NCBI GenBank assembly: GCA_964579205.1
Contig: CAZOFH010000005.1
Span: 1-64,000 of the forward strand
Length of the DNA stretch: 64,000 nucleotides
Source: UBA7867 sp964579205
GTDB lineage: Bacteria > Bacillota > Clostridia > Christensenellales > UBA1242
Direction: 5' to 3'
The notes beneath the pieces are model-generated. The model was not told the DNA's origin and did no database searches. It saw only the letters and a list, made by a program, of their open reading frames with translations. Shown here one piece after another: positions 41,705 through 52,700 of the stretch (positions within the stretch are counted from its first letter, which is position 1; every line of letters begins with the position of its first letter). The position numbers were made by a program, and so were the translations under genes.

Positions 41705-42499
41705 TTAGCACCCCTCGATAATCATTTTGTCAGCGACCAAAGCGATAAATTCTCCATTGGTAGGTTTTTCATTACTATCATACACTTTCAGCCCAAACAC
41801 ATCGTTGATATTCTCTATTTTTCCCCTATTCCACGCGACTTCGATAGCGTGTCGGATTGCGCGCTCCACCTTGCTAGCGCTGGTGTCAAACTTGGCAGCA
41901 ATATTGGGGTACAATTTTTTGGTAATGCTATTAACAATCTCGGGCTCTTCGATAGCCATCTTGATTGCCTCTCGCAAGAATTGATATCCTTTAATATGAG
42001 CGGGTATTCCGACTGTGATAAAAATATTGCTGATTTTCTCCTCGAGATTGTGGTTTTTGCGCAATTCTTTTGACCTGCTGCCCAAAATTCTGTCTACTTC
42101 GCCCTGCGCGCTCGAATTGTTCTCTACCCCACTCTCGCTCACCGCCAAAATTCTCTCCTTTAACATAGCCACGTCATACGGCTTGACAATATAGTCGCTA
42201 GCGCCTAAGGAGACAGCCTTTTTGACAAAATTTTGATTAGTTAGCGCGGTAGTCACCATTACTTTTGGGCAGTTGTTTATCCCAGCGATTTCGCCCAAAA
42301 CCGCCAGCCCGTCTTTGTTGGGCAACACGAGGTCGAGTAGCACAACATCGGGCTCAGCCTTGACGATTTGGTCGTACGCAGTCGCACCATTGCCGTCAAA
42401 ATACACCACCTCAAACCTAGTGTCATTCTCAAAACTCTCCCTCACCACATCTTTTGTCTGTTGACTGTCATCAATAATTGCCAATTTGATTGCTTGCAT
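41705..42499 (-). CDS. spo0A: Sporulation master regulator Spo0A
   Basis: Response regulator that starts sporulation when phosphorylated. The 264-residue product has a receiver domain with the acidic pocket D10, D11 and phospho-acceptor D56 (DVVLLDLVLPNKDG), the same numbers as in B. subtilis, and KPYD later as the conserved lysine. The C-terminal Spo0A DNA-binding domain (about 150-264) contains ITVGIPAHIKGYQFLREAI and VERAIRHAIEVAWNRG, the recognition-helix region. Start has AGGAGAG upstream. Promoter at 42573-42601 with a possible 0A box in the spacer, so self-control is likely. Together with ger genes and spoIVFB it shows that the organism forms endospores. Confidence 0.97.
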   Translation of the reverse strand: MQAIKLAIIDDSQQTKDVVRESFENDTRFEVVYFDGNGATAYDQIVKAEPDVVLLDLVLPNKDGLAVLGEIAGINNCPKVMVTTALTNQNFVKKAVSLGASDYIVKPYDVAMLKERILAVSESGVENNSSAQGEVDRILGSRSKELRKNHNLEEKISNIFITVGIPAHIKGYQFLREAIKMAIEEPEIVNSITKKLYPNIAAKFDTSASKVERAIRHAIEVAWNRGKIENINDVFGLKVYDSNEKPTNGEFIALVADKMIIEGC

Positions 42500-42572
42500 A
42501 AATCTCTCCTAAAAACTAAAATTTTTCAAAATAATGCGAGAATTTTGGTCTTCGCCCTTATTTGTATAAAAA

Positions 42573-42601
42573 GTATAGTTCTATCGACAGAATTTTGCAA
42601 T
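42573..42601 (-). promoter_or_regulatory. Promoter of spo0A with candidate 0A box
   Basis: Minus strand: -35 TTGCAA (42596-42601), 17-base spacer, -10 TATACT (42573-42578). The spacer contains TTCTGTCGATA (42583-42593), close to the 0A box TTTTGTCGAAT. Confidence 0.65.
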
Positions 42602-42611
42602 TATTCACAAT

Positions 42612-42667
42612 GTACAAAAATGACTAAAATTGTCTATTGTAATCTATTTTTGTACATTTTTGTACAT
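42612..42667. repeat. Inverted and tandem 11-base repeats upstream of spo0A
   Basis: TGTACAAAAAT once and ATTTTTGTACA twice (sharing one base), 24 bases apart. They lie just upstream of the -35 of spo0A and may be an operator for either divergent gene. Confidence 0.6.
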
Positions 42668-42860
42668 TTGACAAATAATTCTTTTATTCGTTACGCGTAT
42701 AATTACCAAATTTTTGCAAAAAATATGGTCAAAAAGTGGCTTTTTACGCAAAAAACTTTGCTTTTAACCAATTTTTGAGATAAAACTGTCGGCAATGCGT
42801 AAATTTTAGTCTTGATTTTCAAAAATTTTACAAAACAAAATAAGTTTGGGAGGCAAATCT

Positions 42861-43187
42861 ATGTTCAACCTAATTACATTCCTCATAATGAGCGTCGGCG
42901 GCATAAACTGGCTCTGCATCGGGCTGTTTCAATTTGATATTATTGCAGGAATTTTCGGCAGTCAAGCCAATTTTGTGAGCCGATTTTTGTATATGATTAT
43001 CGGTCTGGCGACTGTATGCAGTCTCATCGCCCTGCCTATCAAAAAAGGACGCATCTACGAGCCAAAAGAACTACCTAATGCAAAAAAATCGGATAAAAAA
43101 GCCGCCCCAGCCTCCCAAAATGAGCAAAAAAATCAAAATCCTACCACAGAGCCTGCCAAAGAGCAACAAAAAAAGCCGATTAAATAA
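42861..43187 (+). CDS. DUF378 small membrane protein
   Basis: Product of 108 residues. The first 65 residues match the DUF378 (YuzA) pattern: two TM segments with VGGINWLCIGLF between start and middle and FLYMIIGLATVCSL after it. The C-terminal 45 residues are a charged, low-complexity Lys/Glu/Gln/Pro tail. Start at 42861 has GGGAGG seven bases upstream (a TTG at 42846 would leave no site). Function of the family is unknown. Divergent from spo0A and convergent with the next gene. Confidence 0.88.
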   Translation: MFNLITFLIMSVGGINWLCIGLFQFDIIAGIFGSQANFVSRFLYMIIGLATVCSLIALPIKKGRIYEPKELPNAKKSDKKAAPASQNEQKNQNPTTEPAKEQQKKPIK

Positions 43188-43274
43188 TCGCACTTTTAGA
43201 TGGATTTTGTGCAAAAATGCACCATTTCCCTCAAGCGATTTTTCAAAATCGACTTTTTTTATTACAAAAATCTA

Positions 43275-45962
43275 TCAAAAACCCATTTTGCGGGCAATTT
43301 TTTCGCGTTTTTGGTTCTTTATGACTACAACGAGCCAAGTGATTAGCAATCCTAGCAGCACGACAACACAGAGAACCACGCAAACAATCAACCCGATATT
43401 TATACTTGGTGCTACATATTGCTTAGCCAAAAACTCGTTTTGCAAGTTCGCGAGCCCGACAGTATTCTCATAATTTGCCACCCTGCTCGCCACAAAGCAC
43501 ACATCGAGCACGTTATTAGCGTACAAATCGTTGAATGATATTATCACTTTGTTGTCCTCAGCAGTCAACTTTTTACCATTCAAAAGACACGAATAAAAGA
43601 TGTAATCACTGCTCGGAGTAAACTCCAAAATCACACTTTCATCCAGTTTGAGCGGGATAATATCAGTCTTGACAGCGCCGTTGACTTTAGCCAAAATCGC
43701 GCCGTTGTGGTTTACATTGTTGATATACAACACGCGCTCTTGGGCTGCAGAAGTTTGGTTTACGCCCACAATAATCATCGTGCCGAATTTATTTGTCTCG
43801 ATGACCAATTTGCCGTCATTACAGAAAGTCTGCATTTCGGTAATTTTGGTCAAATCAAACTCACCATCGCTACCTTTTTGACACACAAACGCCCTAAAAC
43901 TAGCATTGTCGCCGACATTTTGCAATTCAATTTTGAGCATTTTGCCATTCATAAAGGTCACTTCGCCGCCGCAAAGACTGAGAGCAATATTGTACACGCG
44001 AGTCGAATACGTGGTCACACCTTGCATACTCTTTTGCTGCAAAATCGCGGTAACAATCTCTTGCGCATCGTCAGAATTGAGAGTGCTGCTCACAAAACTT
44101 AACTGACTCAGCAGTGCTGGGCTACCGTTTTGAATAGTGCCGGTCGCAGTCTTGTATGTCCAGCCCGACAAATCAAAATTGTTGTTTGGGCTGAGCGACA
44201 GCCCCCCACTCTCCTGAGTCTTGGCATATTGTGAGACCTCTACATTGAATTTTTGAAATTCCATCGACACCAAGTCTGGCGATTTTTTACTCTTGCTGCC
44301 GACGAGGTTACTTATTCCGAATGAATAAGTCTGATAATTGTCGTTGAATAGCGCGCTGGCGGTAAAACTGAAACTTACCGTCTCAGGGGCTTGGGTACTA
44401 TCCCAAAAAACTTCCGTCACAGGCGCAGCCACAGCGTCACGCGAAGCAGTGACAACCACTTCAATCGGAGCGGTAGCATTTTCTTTTGCCAAAGGCTCGT
44501 CATATTCGATGACGATAGTATATGTTTTGTCGGCGTCCAGCACCTCGGTATTGCTAGGTGCTACCTTTTTAGCAGTAGGTGCAGGGACAAAAGCGGCGTG
44601 ACTTTGGTTGACGATTTCATCACCCGTTATCACAAACTGCTCTGCCGACACGGAGTCATATTCTCCAGACGCCAAAGGGGCGGTATTGATGACCGCAAAT
44701 TGCACAACCTCTGCATCCGCAGGCAGGGTTAGCACAGTCGCGGTATCATTTTCGGTAATGAGGGCAGAGTACCCACCTTCGCTCAAAGTGATTTGAGTAG
44801 ACAGTGACCCCCAATTACCCCACTCAGACGCAGTCCCGCCGTCCGGCATAGATTTTATCCTAAAAGACAGGTACTGCCCCTGCGCAGCCAAAGCGGTAGC
44901 ATTTTTACCCAAATAACTAGCGCTCAGAGTCGCAGTTTGCCCAAAATTGCAACTAACCTCTATCGGCTCGATGTAGTCGTAATCGGTAACGCTCAGTTTT
45001 ACTCCCTGCAGAGCGGCGCTTGTTTCGTTAGAAAGGTAGTGCTGGTAGCGCATTTTGTCTTGCCCGACGAGCAAAAACTCCTCTTTGTCACTAGACAGAC
45101 TATTTGCGCCGCAGTCAATAGCATACCACGAGTTGCCGAGTTTGACATAGTTCCACATAGCAGGCACAAAACTTTCGTTTTCGTTGAGAATGTAGCCCTT
45201 GACCAGCACATTCTCGATATCCATTGCATTCAGCACGTCTCTCAAAAGTCTAGCGAAGCCCTCATACACCGCGGTGCCACCATTGAGCGCGCCGTAATTT
45301 GTGGTAATCTGCCCTGCCTTTTGGACATCCACCACGCCGCTTGCGTTTATGCCGTAGCCAAAAGTCGTATTGTCCAAAATCAAAGTGTTGGCACGACGAA
45401 TTTTATCCAAATTGGACTCTTCTGCCTTGGCAGTATTCACCAAAGTTTGCAATTTTGTGTTGTACTCGGTCTCTGCGGCAGTCACCTCGGTCTGAGACGA
45501 AAAGCCGCTAGCATAGTAGTCGCTATTTCTGCCCGTCCCCATAGTGACTACATATTTGTTCTCTCTAATGCCGATGCTCAACTCAAATTTTGAAAAATCG
45601 ACATAAAAAACATTGTACTCCATACAAAAGGCGTGGCACGCCCTCTCAAAATGGCGCAGCAAAGTGTGGTCGCCGTCGGTATACTTTTGCGCCTGCTCGG
45701 CAGTCACCACCCCTTTGTCAATCAGGTCGTATTCTTGATTGCCCAATTTGAGCGACCCCCTGTTGTACATATCGACCATTGCATCATAAAATTTCTGCTC
45801 ATCGCTACTCAACTCTGAGTAATATGCCCTACCATTACTCTCGGTAGCGACGGCGGGCTGATAAAAGGGTATGCTCACGCACGCAAGCATCAGGAAAAGC
45901 ACAATTATCGCCAAAACGGTCACACAAATTGACTTTCCCACACTTTTTGCCCCCAAAATCAT
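43275..45962 (-). CDS. Transglutaminase-fold surface protein lacking catalytic Cys and His
   Basis: Product of 895 residues; start at 45962 has AGGAGG nine bases upstream. N-terminal signal or anchor at about 13-37, C-terminal TM at about 863-885 with a basic tail. The transglutaminase-like core lies at about 185-290 and lines up with the paralogue at 54984-57878: GALNGGTAVYEGFAR against GALVKGEGVCEAYAR, and PAMWNYV against AHMWNFV. So the nucleophile Cys is Y233 and the His is A268; the Asp (D283) is kept. The remaining part has Ig-like repeats. It is probably a non-enzymatic binding or decoy protein. It follows rpoC after a terminator. Confidence 0.86.
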   Translation of the reverse strand: MILGAKSVGKSICVTVLAIIVLFLMLACVSIPFYQPAVATESNGRAYYSELSSDEQKFYDAMVDMYNRGSLKLGNQEYDLIDKGVVTAEQAQKYTDGDHTLLRHFERACHAFCMEYNVFYVDFSKFELSIGIRENKYVVTMGTGRNSDYYASGFSSQTEVTAAETEYNTKLQTLVNTAKAEESNLDKIRRANTLILDNTTFGYGINASGVVDVQKAGQITTNYGALNGGTAVYEGFARLLRDVLNAMDIENVLVKGYILNENESFVPAMWNYVKLGNSWYAIDCGANSLSSDKEEFLLVGQDKMRYQHYLSNETSAALQGVKLSVTDYDYIEPIEVSCNFGQTATLSASYLGKNATALAAQGQYLSFRIKSMPDGGTASEWGNWGSLSTQITLSEGGYSALITENDTATVLTLPADAEVVQFAVINTAPLASGEYDSVSAEQFVITGDEIVNQSHAAFVPAPTAKKVAPSNTEVLDADKTYTIVIEYDEPLAKENATAPIEVVVTASRDAVAAPVTEVFWDSTQAPETVSFSFTASALFNDNYQTYSFGISNLVGSKSKKSPDLVSMEFQKFNVEVSQYAKTQESGGLSLSPNNNFDLSGWTYKTATGTIQNGSPALLSQLSFVSSTLNSDDAQEIVTAILQQKSMQGVTTYSTRVYNIALSLCGGEVTFMNGKMLKIELQNVGDNASFRAFVCQKGSDGEFDLTKITEMQTFCNDGKLVIETNKFGTMIIVGVNQTSAAQERVLYINNVNHNGAILAKVNGAVKTDIIPLKLDESVILEFTPSSDYIFYSCLLNGKKLTAEDNKVIISFNDLYANNVLDVCFVASRVANYENTVGLANLQNEFLAKQYVAPSINIGLIVCVVLCVVVLLGLLITWLVVVIKNQKREKIARKMGF

Positions 45963-46082
45963 CTCCTTAGTCCTCCTTATTCGGTCTGTTTCTTTGGTGA
46001 GAAATTTTTGCAAATCAATACACCATTCATATGATAACACAAAAATGCAATTTCCGCAAACATTTGCAACACAAAACAAAAA

Positions 46083-46109
46083 AATATCCCTCAAAAATTG
46101 AGAGATATT
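46083..46109 (-). terminator. Terminator of rpoBC
   Basis: AATATC-C-CTC (46083-46092) pairs with GAG-A-GATATT (46100-46109), one mismatch, T-rich after it on the minus strand. Confidence 0.75.
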
Positions 46110-46115
46110 ATTTTA

Positions 46116-49100
46116 TTAACCCAAATCGAATGAATCTAGGTCGCCGTCAGGCAAACCGTCGCTAGGGTCTACGCGGAGTTTCTTTGGCTCAGCAAATTCC
46201 TTTGCTGTTTCGTTAGCAATCTCTTGCTTAACTTCCTCAAATACGGTCGGAGTCACAGAATTGTACATCCTAAGACCTGTACCCGCAGGAATCAACTTAC
46301 CAATGATGACATTCTCCTTTAGTCCGACTAGGTGGTCAACCTTACCCTTGATTGCGGCATCGGTCAATACCCTGCTAGACTCCTGGAATGATGCAGCAGA
46401 CAAGAAACTGCTGGTAGACAGGCTGGCTTTGGTCAGACCTTGCAAAATCCTCCTAGCGCTGGCAGGTGTTTTGCCCGCCATAATAGTCTTTAGGTTGATA
46501 TTCTCTAGATCGTTGATATCCAAAATGTCGCCCGGAATCAAGTCTGTGTCGCCACTAGTCTCGACTCTGACGCTGCGAATCATCTGTCTAACAATAATCT
46601 CGATGTGTTTTGAATCCAGAGGAACGCTCTGAGACTTGTAAACTGCCAAAACTTCTTTTAGCAAGTACTCCTGAGCATCTTTGACACCACGAGTACGCAA
46701 AATGTCTTGTGGGAAGATGCTACCGTCAGTCAATGGAGTACCCGGCTCGATAACCTGACCTTCGGTCACGGCAATCAAACTCTTGGCTGGCAACAAGTAC
46801 TCAGCGTCGCCGCTAGGAGTGTGAACCTGTACGCACTTACGATTGTTTACATCATAAATGTGCACTTTACCACCGACTTCGCTAACGATAGCGGCGTCAT
46901 TAGGTCTACGAGTCTCAAACAATTCCTCGACACGTGGCAGACCTTGTGTAATATCTTTTGCAGATGCGACACCACCAGTGTGGAAGGTACGCATGGTAAG
47001 CTGAGTACCCGGCTCACCGATAGACTGAGCGGCGATAATTCCGACAGCCTCACCGACCTCGACCATACCCGTGCTGACCATATCACGACCATAACACTTT
47101 GCACATACACCGTGCTTACACTTACATGTCAGGAGAGTCCTGATAGTCACCTCTTTGATACCTGCAGCCACAATCTTGGCAGCAATCGCAGGGGTAACCA
47201 TTTCGTTTGCTTTGATAATGAGTTCGTTGGTATTTGGGTCGTAAATGTCATCGACAACGACACGCCCCTTGATCCTACCTTCGAGTGTCTCGATAATGTG
47301 GTCGCCACTCTTTAGGTCGCTAACTGTAATACCTTTGGCTGATTCGCCAAGTGAAGCGAAACAGTCCTCTTCGGTAACGACAACGCCGTGAGCGATATCT
47401 ACCAACCTACGAGTCAAGTAACCTGCGTCTGCAGTGTGCAATGCCGTATCAGCCAAACCTTTACGACCACCACGTGCAGCGATAAAGTACTCGATAGGGC
47501 TCAAACCATCGCGGAAACATGACAATACTGGCACATCAATCTTGCTACCAGAAGTCGTAGCCATAATACCACGGATACCACAAAGCTGGTTTACCTGATC
47601 ATCACTACCACGAGCCTTTGACGCAACGATCATCTTTAGACAGTTGAATGTACCCAAGTTGCCTACCACGGTAGCCTTGACTTGAGCGGTTGCCTCGTTC
47701 CACAACTCGATGTTTTTGTTTACTTTTTCGTCACGAGTAATCAAACCACGCGCGTACAACTTTTCGTTGCGCTGCGCCTGAGCCTGATGCTCGGTAATAA
47801 TTTTCTTTTTGTCCTCCGGAATCAACATATCATAAATGTTGATCGTAATAGAACTGAGGGTCGAATGCTTGTAGCCGAATGCCTTGACTTTGTCTAGCAT
47901 CTTTGAGGTCTCGGTAGTACCCAAAGCGAAATAAGTTTGGGCAACGATTTCTGCCATTTTACCCTTTGTAACGGTGTAGTTTACCTCGTATTCAAGGTAA
48001 TCCTCTGGCTTTTCGCGTTTTACAATACCGATACATTGAGGGATACAACGGTTAAACAAAATCCTACCTACAGTAGTAGCCACACGCCCTGTCACCGTCT
48101 TGCCATCTACGACAGCAGTACGCCTAACTTGGATAGGTGCCTCTACATGAACATAGCCATTGTGATAAGCCATAACAGCCTCATCTTCGCTAATGAACAT
48201 AGACCCAGCGCCCTTTTCGTCAGGATTCTCAATAGTCATATAATAGATACCCAAGATAATATCCTGTTGAGGCTCTACTACTGGCAGACCTGACGCTGGC
48301 TTTAGAATGTTGTTGCTGGCGAGCATCAACACTCTAGCCTCGGTACGCGCCTCGATAGACAGTGGCACGTGAATAGCCATCGTATCACCGTCAAAGTCCG
48401 CGTTGTAACCTTGACAAACGAGTGGGTGAAGTTTTATCGCTCTACCCTCGACCAAAACTGGCTCAAACGCCTGCAATGACAAGCGGTGCAATGTAGGCGC
48501 ACGGTCCAAGATGACAGGGTGATCCTTGATGACATCCTCTAGGATATCCCACACCTCTGGACGCTCGTTCTCTACCATTCTCTTTGCGCTCTTAACATTC
48601 TGAGTAAAGTTTAACTCAACCAATTTGCGCATAACAAAAGGCTTGAACAACTCGAGAGCCATTTCTTTTGGCACACCACATTGATACAACTTTAATTCAG
48701 GTCCGACCACGATAACAGAACGACCTGAGTAGTCTACGCGCTTACCCAACAAGTTCTGACGAAAACGACCTTGCTTACCTCTGATCATAGCGGTCAATGA
48801 TTTGAGTTCTCTTTGCTTTGCACCCAAGACAGGCTTACCGCGCTTACCATTGTCGATAAGTGCGTCGACAGCCTCTTGGAGCATACGCTTTTCGTTCCTG
48901 ATGATTACGTCAGGAGCAGCCAAATCAATCAATTTTTTGAGACGGTTGTTTCTGTTGATAACCCTACGATACAAATCGTTTAGGTCACTAGCAGCGAACC
49001 TACCCCCCTCCAACTGAATCATAGGACGCAATTCAGGTGGCAAAACTGGTAGCACATCGAGAATCATCCAACGAGGATTGTTGCCACTCTTTAGGAATGC

Positions 49101-49745
49101 CTCGACAGTCTCCAACTTTTTGATAGCTTTGAGTTTGCGAGCCCCCTTGGAATTTGCTACAATGTCCTTGAGTTCCTTGCTCTCTTTCTCGAGGTCAATT
49201 TCGGCGAGCAATTCTCTGATTGCCTCACCACCCATACCTACTCTAAAGGCACCAGCGCCGTATTTTTCTAGCGCGTCGCGGTACTCTTTGTCAGTGATGA
49301 CCTGCTTTTTCTCAAAGTCAGTATTGCCCGGCTCTAGCACAATATAACTAGCGTAGTACAGCACCTGCTCGAGGTTTTTGCTAGTCATATCGAGGATGCT
49401 ACCTACCTTGCTACTACCACCGCGGACGAACCAAATGTGGCTAACAGGGGTCGCAAGTTCAATGTGACCCATACGCTCTCTACGCACTTTGCTACGGGTA
49501 ATCTCTACACCACATTTTTCACAGTGGTGCCCCTTGTACCTTACTCGCTTGTACTTTCCACAGTGACACTCAAAATCTTTTTTCGGTCCGAAAATGCGCT
49601 CACAAAACAAGCCATTAATTTCAGGCTTTAAGGTACGATAATTTATTGTTTCTGGTTTGGTTACCTCACCGTGAGACCACTCTCTGATCTTCTCTGGTGA
49701 AGCAATACCGATCTTTATAGAATCGAAATTTTTTAATTCAAACAT
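46116..49745 (-). CDS. rpoC: RNA polymerase beta-prime subunit
   Basis: Product of 1209 residues, the usual size in Firmicutes. Visible features: the N-terminal zinc-binding set CHCGKYKRVRYKGHHCEKCG (60-79), the active-site motif YNADFDGDTMAIHVP whose three Asp hold the catalytic magnesium, the second zinc site CKCKHGVCAKCYG, and RGRKGLADTALHTADAGYLTRRLVD-like bridge helix region. It forms the catalytic core with rpoB, from which it is separated by 14 bases. GGAG is 13-16 bases before the ATG. No defect is visible. Confidence 0.99.
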   Translation of the reverse strand: MFELKNFDSIKIGIASPEKIREWSHGEVTKPETINYRTLKPEINGLFCERIFGPKKDFECHCGKYKRVRYKGHHCEKCGVEITRSKVRRERMGHIELATPVSHIWFVRGGSSKVGSILDMTSKNLEQVLYYASYIVLEPGNTDFEKKQVITDKEYRDALEKYGAGAFRVGMGGEAIRELLAEIDLEKESKELKDIVANSKGARKLKAIKKLETVEAFLKSGNNPRWMILDVLPVLPPELRPMIQLEGGRFAASDLNDLYRRVINRNNRLKKLIDLAAPDVIIRNEKRMLQEAVDALIDNGKRGKPVLGAKQRELKSLTAMIRGKQGRFRQNLLGKRVDYSGRSVIVVGPELKLYQCGVPKEMALELFKPFVMRKLVELNFTQNVKSAKRMVENERPEVWDILEDVIKDHPVILDRAPTLHRLSLQAFEPVLVEGRAIKLHPLVCQGYNADFDGDTMAIHVPLSIEARTEARVLMLASNNILKPASGLPVVEPQQDIILGIYYMTIENPDEKGAGSMFISEDEAVMAYHNGYVHVEAPIQVRRTAVVDGKTVTGRVATTVGRILFNRCIPQCIGIVKREKPEDYLEYEVNYTVTKGKMAEIVAQTYFALGTTETSKMLDKVKAFGYKHSTLSSITINIYDMLIPEDKKKIITEHQAQAQRNEKLYARGLITRDEKVNKNIELWNEATAQVKATVVGNLGTFNCLKMIVASKARGSDDQVNQLCGIRGIMATTSGSKIDVPVLSCFRDGLSPIEYFIAARGGRKGLADTALHTADAGYLTRRLVDIAHGVVVTEEDCFASLGESAKGITVSDLKSGDHIIETLEGRIKGRVVVDDIYDPNTNELIIKANEMVTPAIAAKIVAAGIKEVTIRTLLTCKCKHGVCAKCYGRDMVSTGMVEVGEAVGIIAAQSIGEPGTQLTMRTFHTGGVASAKDITQGLPRVEELFETRRPNDAAIVSEVGGKVHIYDVNNRKCVQVHTPSGDAEYLLPAKSLIAVTEGQVIEPGTPLTDGSIFPQDILRTRGVKDAQEYLLKEVLAVYKSQSVPLDSKHIEIIVRQMIRSVRVETSGDTDLIPGDILDINDLENINLKTIMAGKTPASARRILQGLTKASLSTSSFLSAASFQESSRVLTDAAIKGKVDHLVGLKENVIIGKLIPAGTGLRMYNSVTPTVFEEVKQEIANETAKEFAEPKKLRVDPSDGLPDGDLDSFDLG

Positions 49746-49759
49746 TTATCGATACACTC

Positions 49760-52700
49760 CTATTCATCAAAATCATCATCAAACAGGTTACCAGCATTAA
49801 ACGCATCTTCGTCATTTTCTATTTGATTAAATTCGCTTTCGCTAATAATATCACTTGACTCGCCTTCGATATCGTCAAAGTTGAGTTCGATTTCTTTACG
49901 CTCATCGTTGTGCGCTTTTGCCACGCTCGGAATATCAATGTCGTCATTAGTCAGTTCGGTCAATTCAATCTCTCTGCTGTCCTCAGTCAAAATCTTGATA
50001 TCCATACCGAGTGACTGCAACTCTTTGACCAGCACCTTGAATGACTCAGGGATGCCCGGCTCAGAAATTGGCTGACCTTTGACAATAGACTCGTAGACAT
50101 TATTTCTACCAGCGATATCGTCTGACTTGATAGTAAGCATCTCTTGCAGCAAGTTGGCTGCACCGTAGCCCTCCAATGCCCAAACGTCCATCTCTGAGAA
50201 CCTCTGACCACCAAACATCGCCTGACCACCGAGTGGTTGAGCGGTAACGAGTGCGTAAGGACCGATACTACGAGCGTGCATCTTGTTGTCAACCATATGA
50301 GTAAGTTTGAGCATATACATATAGCCGACGGTTACTCTGTGGTCAAACGCCTCACCCGTCCTACCGTCGTAAAGCACCATCTTTGCATCATCGTCAAGGT
50401 TGTTCTGACGATACAATTCGCTGATTTGCTGCTCAGTCGCACCGTCGAATACTGGGGTCGCAACTTTCCAGTCCAGCACTTTGGCTACTCTACCCAAGTG
50501 AACCTCGAGCAACTGACCAATGTTCATACGGCTAGGCACACCCAATGGGTTCAAAACGACATCGACTGGCTGACCATTCGCCATAAATGGCATATCTTCG
50601 CTAGGCAAAATCCTAGACACGATACCTTTGTTACCATGACGACCAGACATCTTGTCACCGACAGACAACTTTCTCTTTTGAGCAATGTAAACTTTTACCA
50701 GCATATTCACGCCAGCCTCGAGTTCGTCCTTGTTTGCTCTGCTGAAAATCTGCACGTCTACGACTACACCGGCACGGCCGTGTGGCACGCGCAAACTTGT
50801 GTCTCGCACTTCTCTCGACTTTTCACCGAAAATCGCACGCAACAATCTCTCCTCAGGGGTCAACTCGGTCTCACCTTTTGGAGTAACCTTACCTACCAAA
50901 ATGTCGCCCGGCCTAACCTCTGCGCCGACACGGATGATACCGTTTTCGTCCAAGTTTTTGAGTGCTTCTTCGCTCAAATTTGGAATGTCGCGAGTAATCT
51001 CTTCGTTACCGAGTTTGGTAGCGCGGCACTTTACATCCTCAACCTTGAGGGTAATCGAGGTATAAATATCCTCTTTTACGAGGCGCTCATTAATAAGGAT
51101 CGCATCCTCGTAGTTGTAACCCTCCCAGTTCATAAACGCAACTAGCATATTCCTACCAAGTGCCAACTCACCATTACAAGTAGACAAGCCGTCTGCGATA
51201 ACATCGCCAGTCTTGACTCTCTCGCCCTCTTTTACGATAGGCTTTTGGTTGAGACAAGTATCCTTGGTAGTCTTGGCAAACTTGGTGAGTTTCTTTTTGT
51301 GGATATTACCCTCATCGTCCATAATGTCGATTTCGCTAGAATCCATATATTTTACCACACCGTCGCAATCAGCCAGCACCAGTGCTCCACTATCCCTTGC
51401 AGCGCGGTACTCTAGTCCGGTACCTACGATAGGCGCCTCTGTCCTAATGAGTGGCACAGCCTGACGCTGCATGTTACTACCCAGCAATGCACGAGCAGCA
51501 TCGTCGTTCTCTAGGAATGGGATACAAGAAGTCGCAACCGAAATCATCTGACGAGGCGAAACATCTACATAGTCAATCTCGTCGCTAGAAACCTCGATAA
51601 CCCTATCCTTGTAACGACAAATAACAGTTTTGTTGATAAAGTGACCTTGTTCATCGAGTGGCTCGACTGCCTGCGCAATCTTGCACTTTTCCTCGACGTC
51701 TGCCATAAGGTATACGACCTCGTTGGTCACCACACCTTTTTGCTTGTCAACTTTTTTGTATGGAGTCTCCAAGAAACCATACTCATTAATCTTTGAATAA
51801 GTAGCCAAAGAGTTTATCAAACCGATTGACTGACCTTCTGGGGTCTCAATCGCACAAATCCTACCATAGTGAGTGTAGTGGATATCACGGACCTCAGCAC
51901 CAGCACGGTCTTTGCGCACACCGCGAGGACCGACTGCCGAAACCTTACGCTTTTGAGTGAGTTCACTGAGTGGGTTGACCTGATCCATACTCTGAGACAG
52001 CGGACTGGTCTTCATAAAGTCCATAAACGCCTTAGTCACGTGGCGCGCATTCACTACCGAACTAGGAGTCGCCTGAGTCAAGTCCTGCCCTTGCATACTC
52101 TCACGAGCCAAAGTAGCCATTTTGGCCATACCAGAGTGCATAGCGATGTTTACGAGTTCGCCCACACTACTTACACGACGGTTAGCCAAGTGATCGATAT
52201 TATCAATGCTGCCGATACCCTCAATCAAATCGAGCAAGTAACTAATTGACGCCAAGATATCGTCGATGACGATGTGACGATTGATGAGTTCTTCTTGATG
52301 CTCGCGCACAATCTCAAGTTTTGCATCCTTGGTCTTTGCATCCTTGGTCAAATCGAGATAAACCGGATAATTAATCAATTCATAAATCCCGTAGTCACGA
52401 GGATTACACTTGATAATCGAATCGAGAGCCACGCGGTTGTTACCACGCATCAAGTGCTTTTTGCCATTTGAAAGCAGCACATATACCTCATTGATACCCG
52501 CGTTTTGGATCATATTGGCTTGCTCTTGAGTAATCTCGGTACCCTCAGGCAAAACGGTGCCATTGATCACCAATTCCTGCCCTAGAGTCAGCCCTGGCAA
52601 ACGGTTGCACAGGTTCAACTTTTTGTTGAATTTATAACGACCGACTTTTGCCAAGTCGTATCTAAGGTTGGTAAAGAAAGTATTGAAAATAAAGGTACGA

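Larger units (their letters stand above)
42500..42860. other. Intergenic region between divergent spo0A and DUF378 gene
   Basis: Holds the spo0A promoter and an 11-base sequence in three copies: TGTACAAAAAT (42612-42622), and its complement ATTTTTGTACA at 42647-42657 and 42657-42667. AT-rich elsewhere. No gene is supported. Confidence 0.65.
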
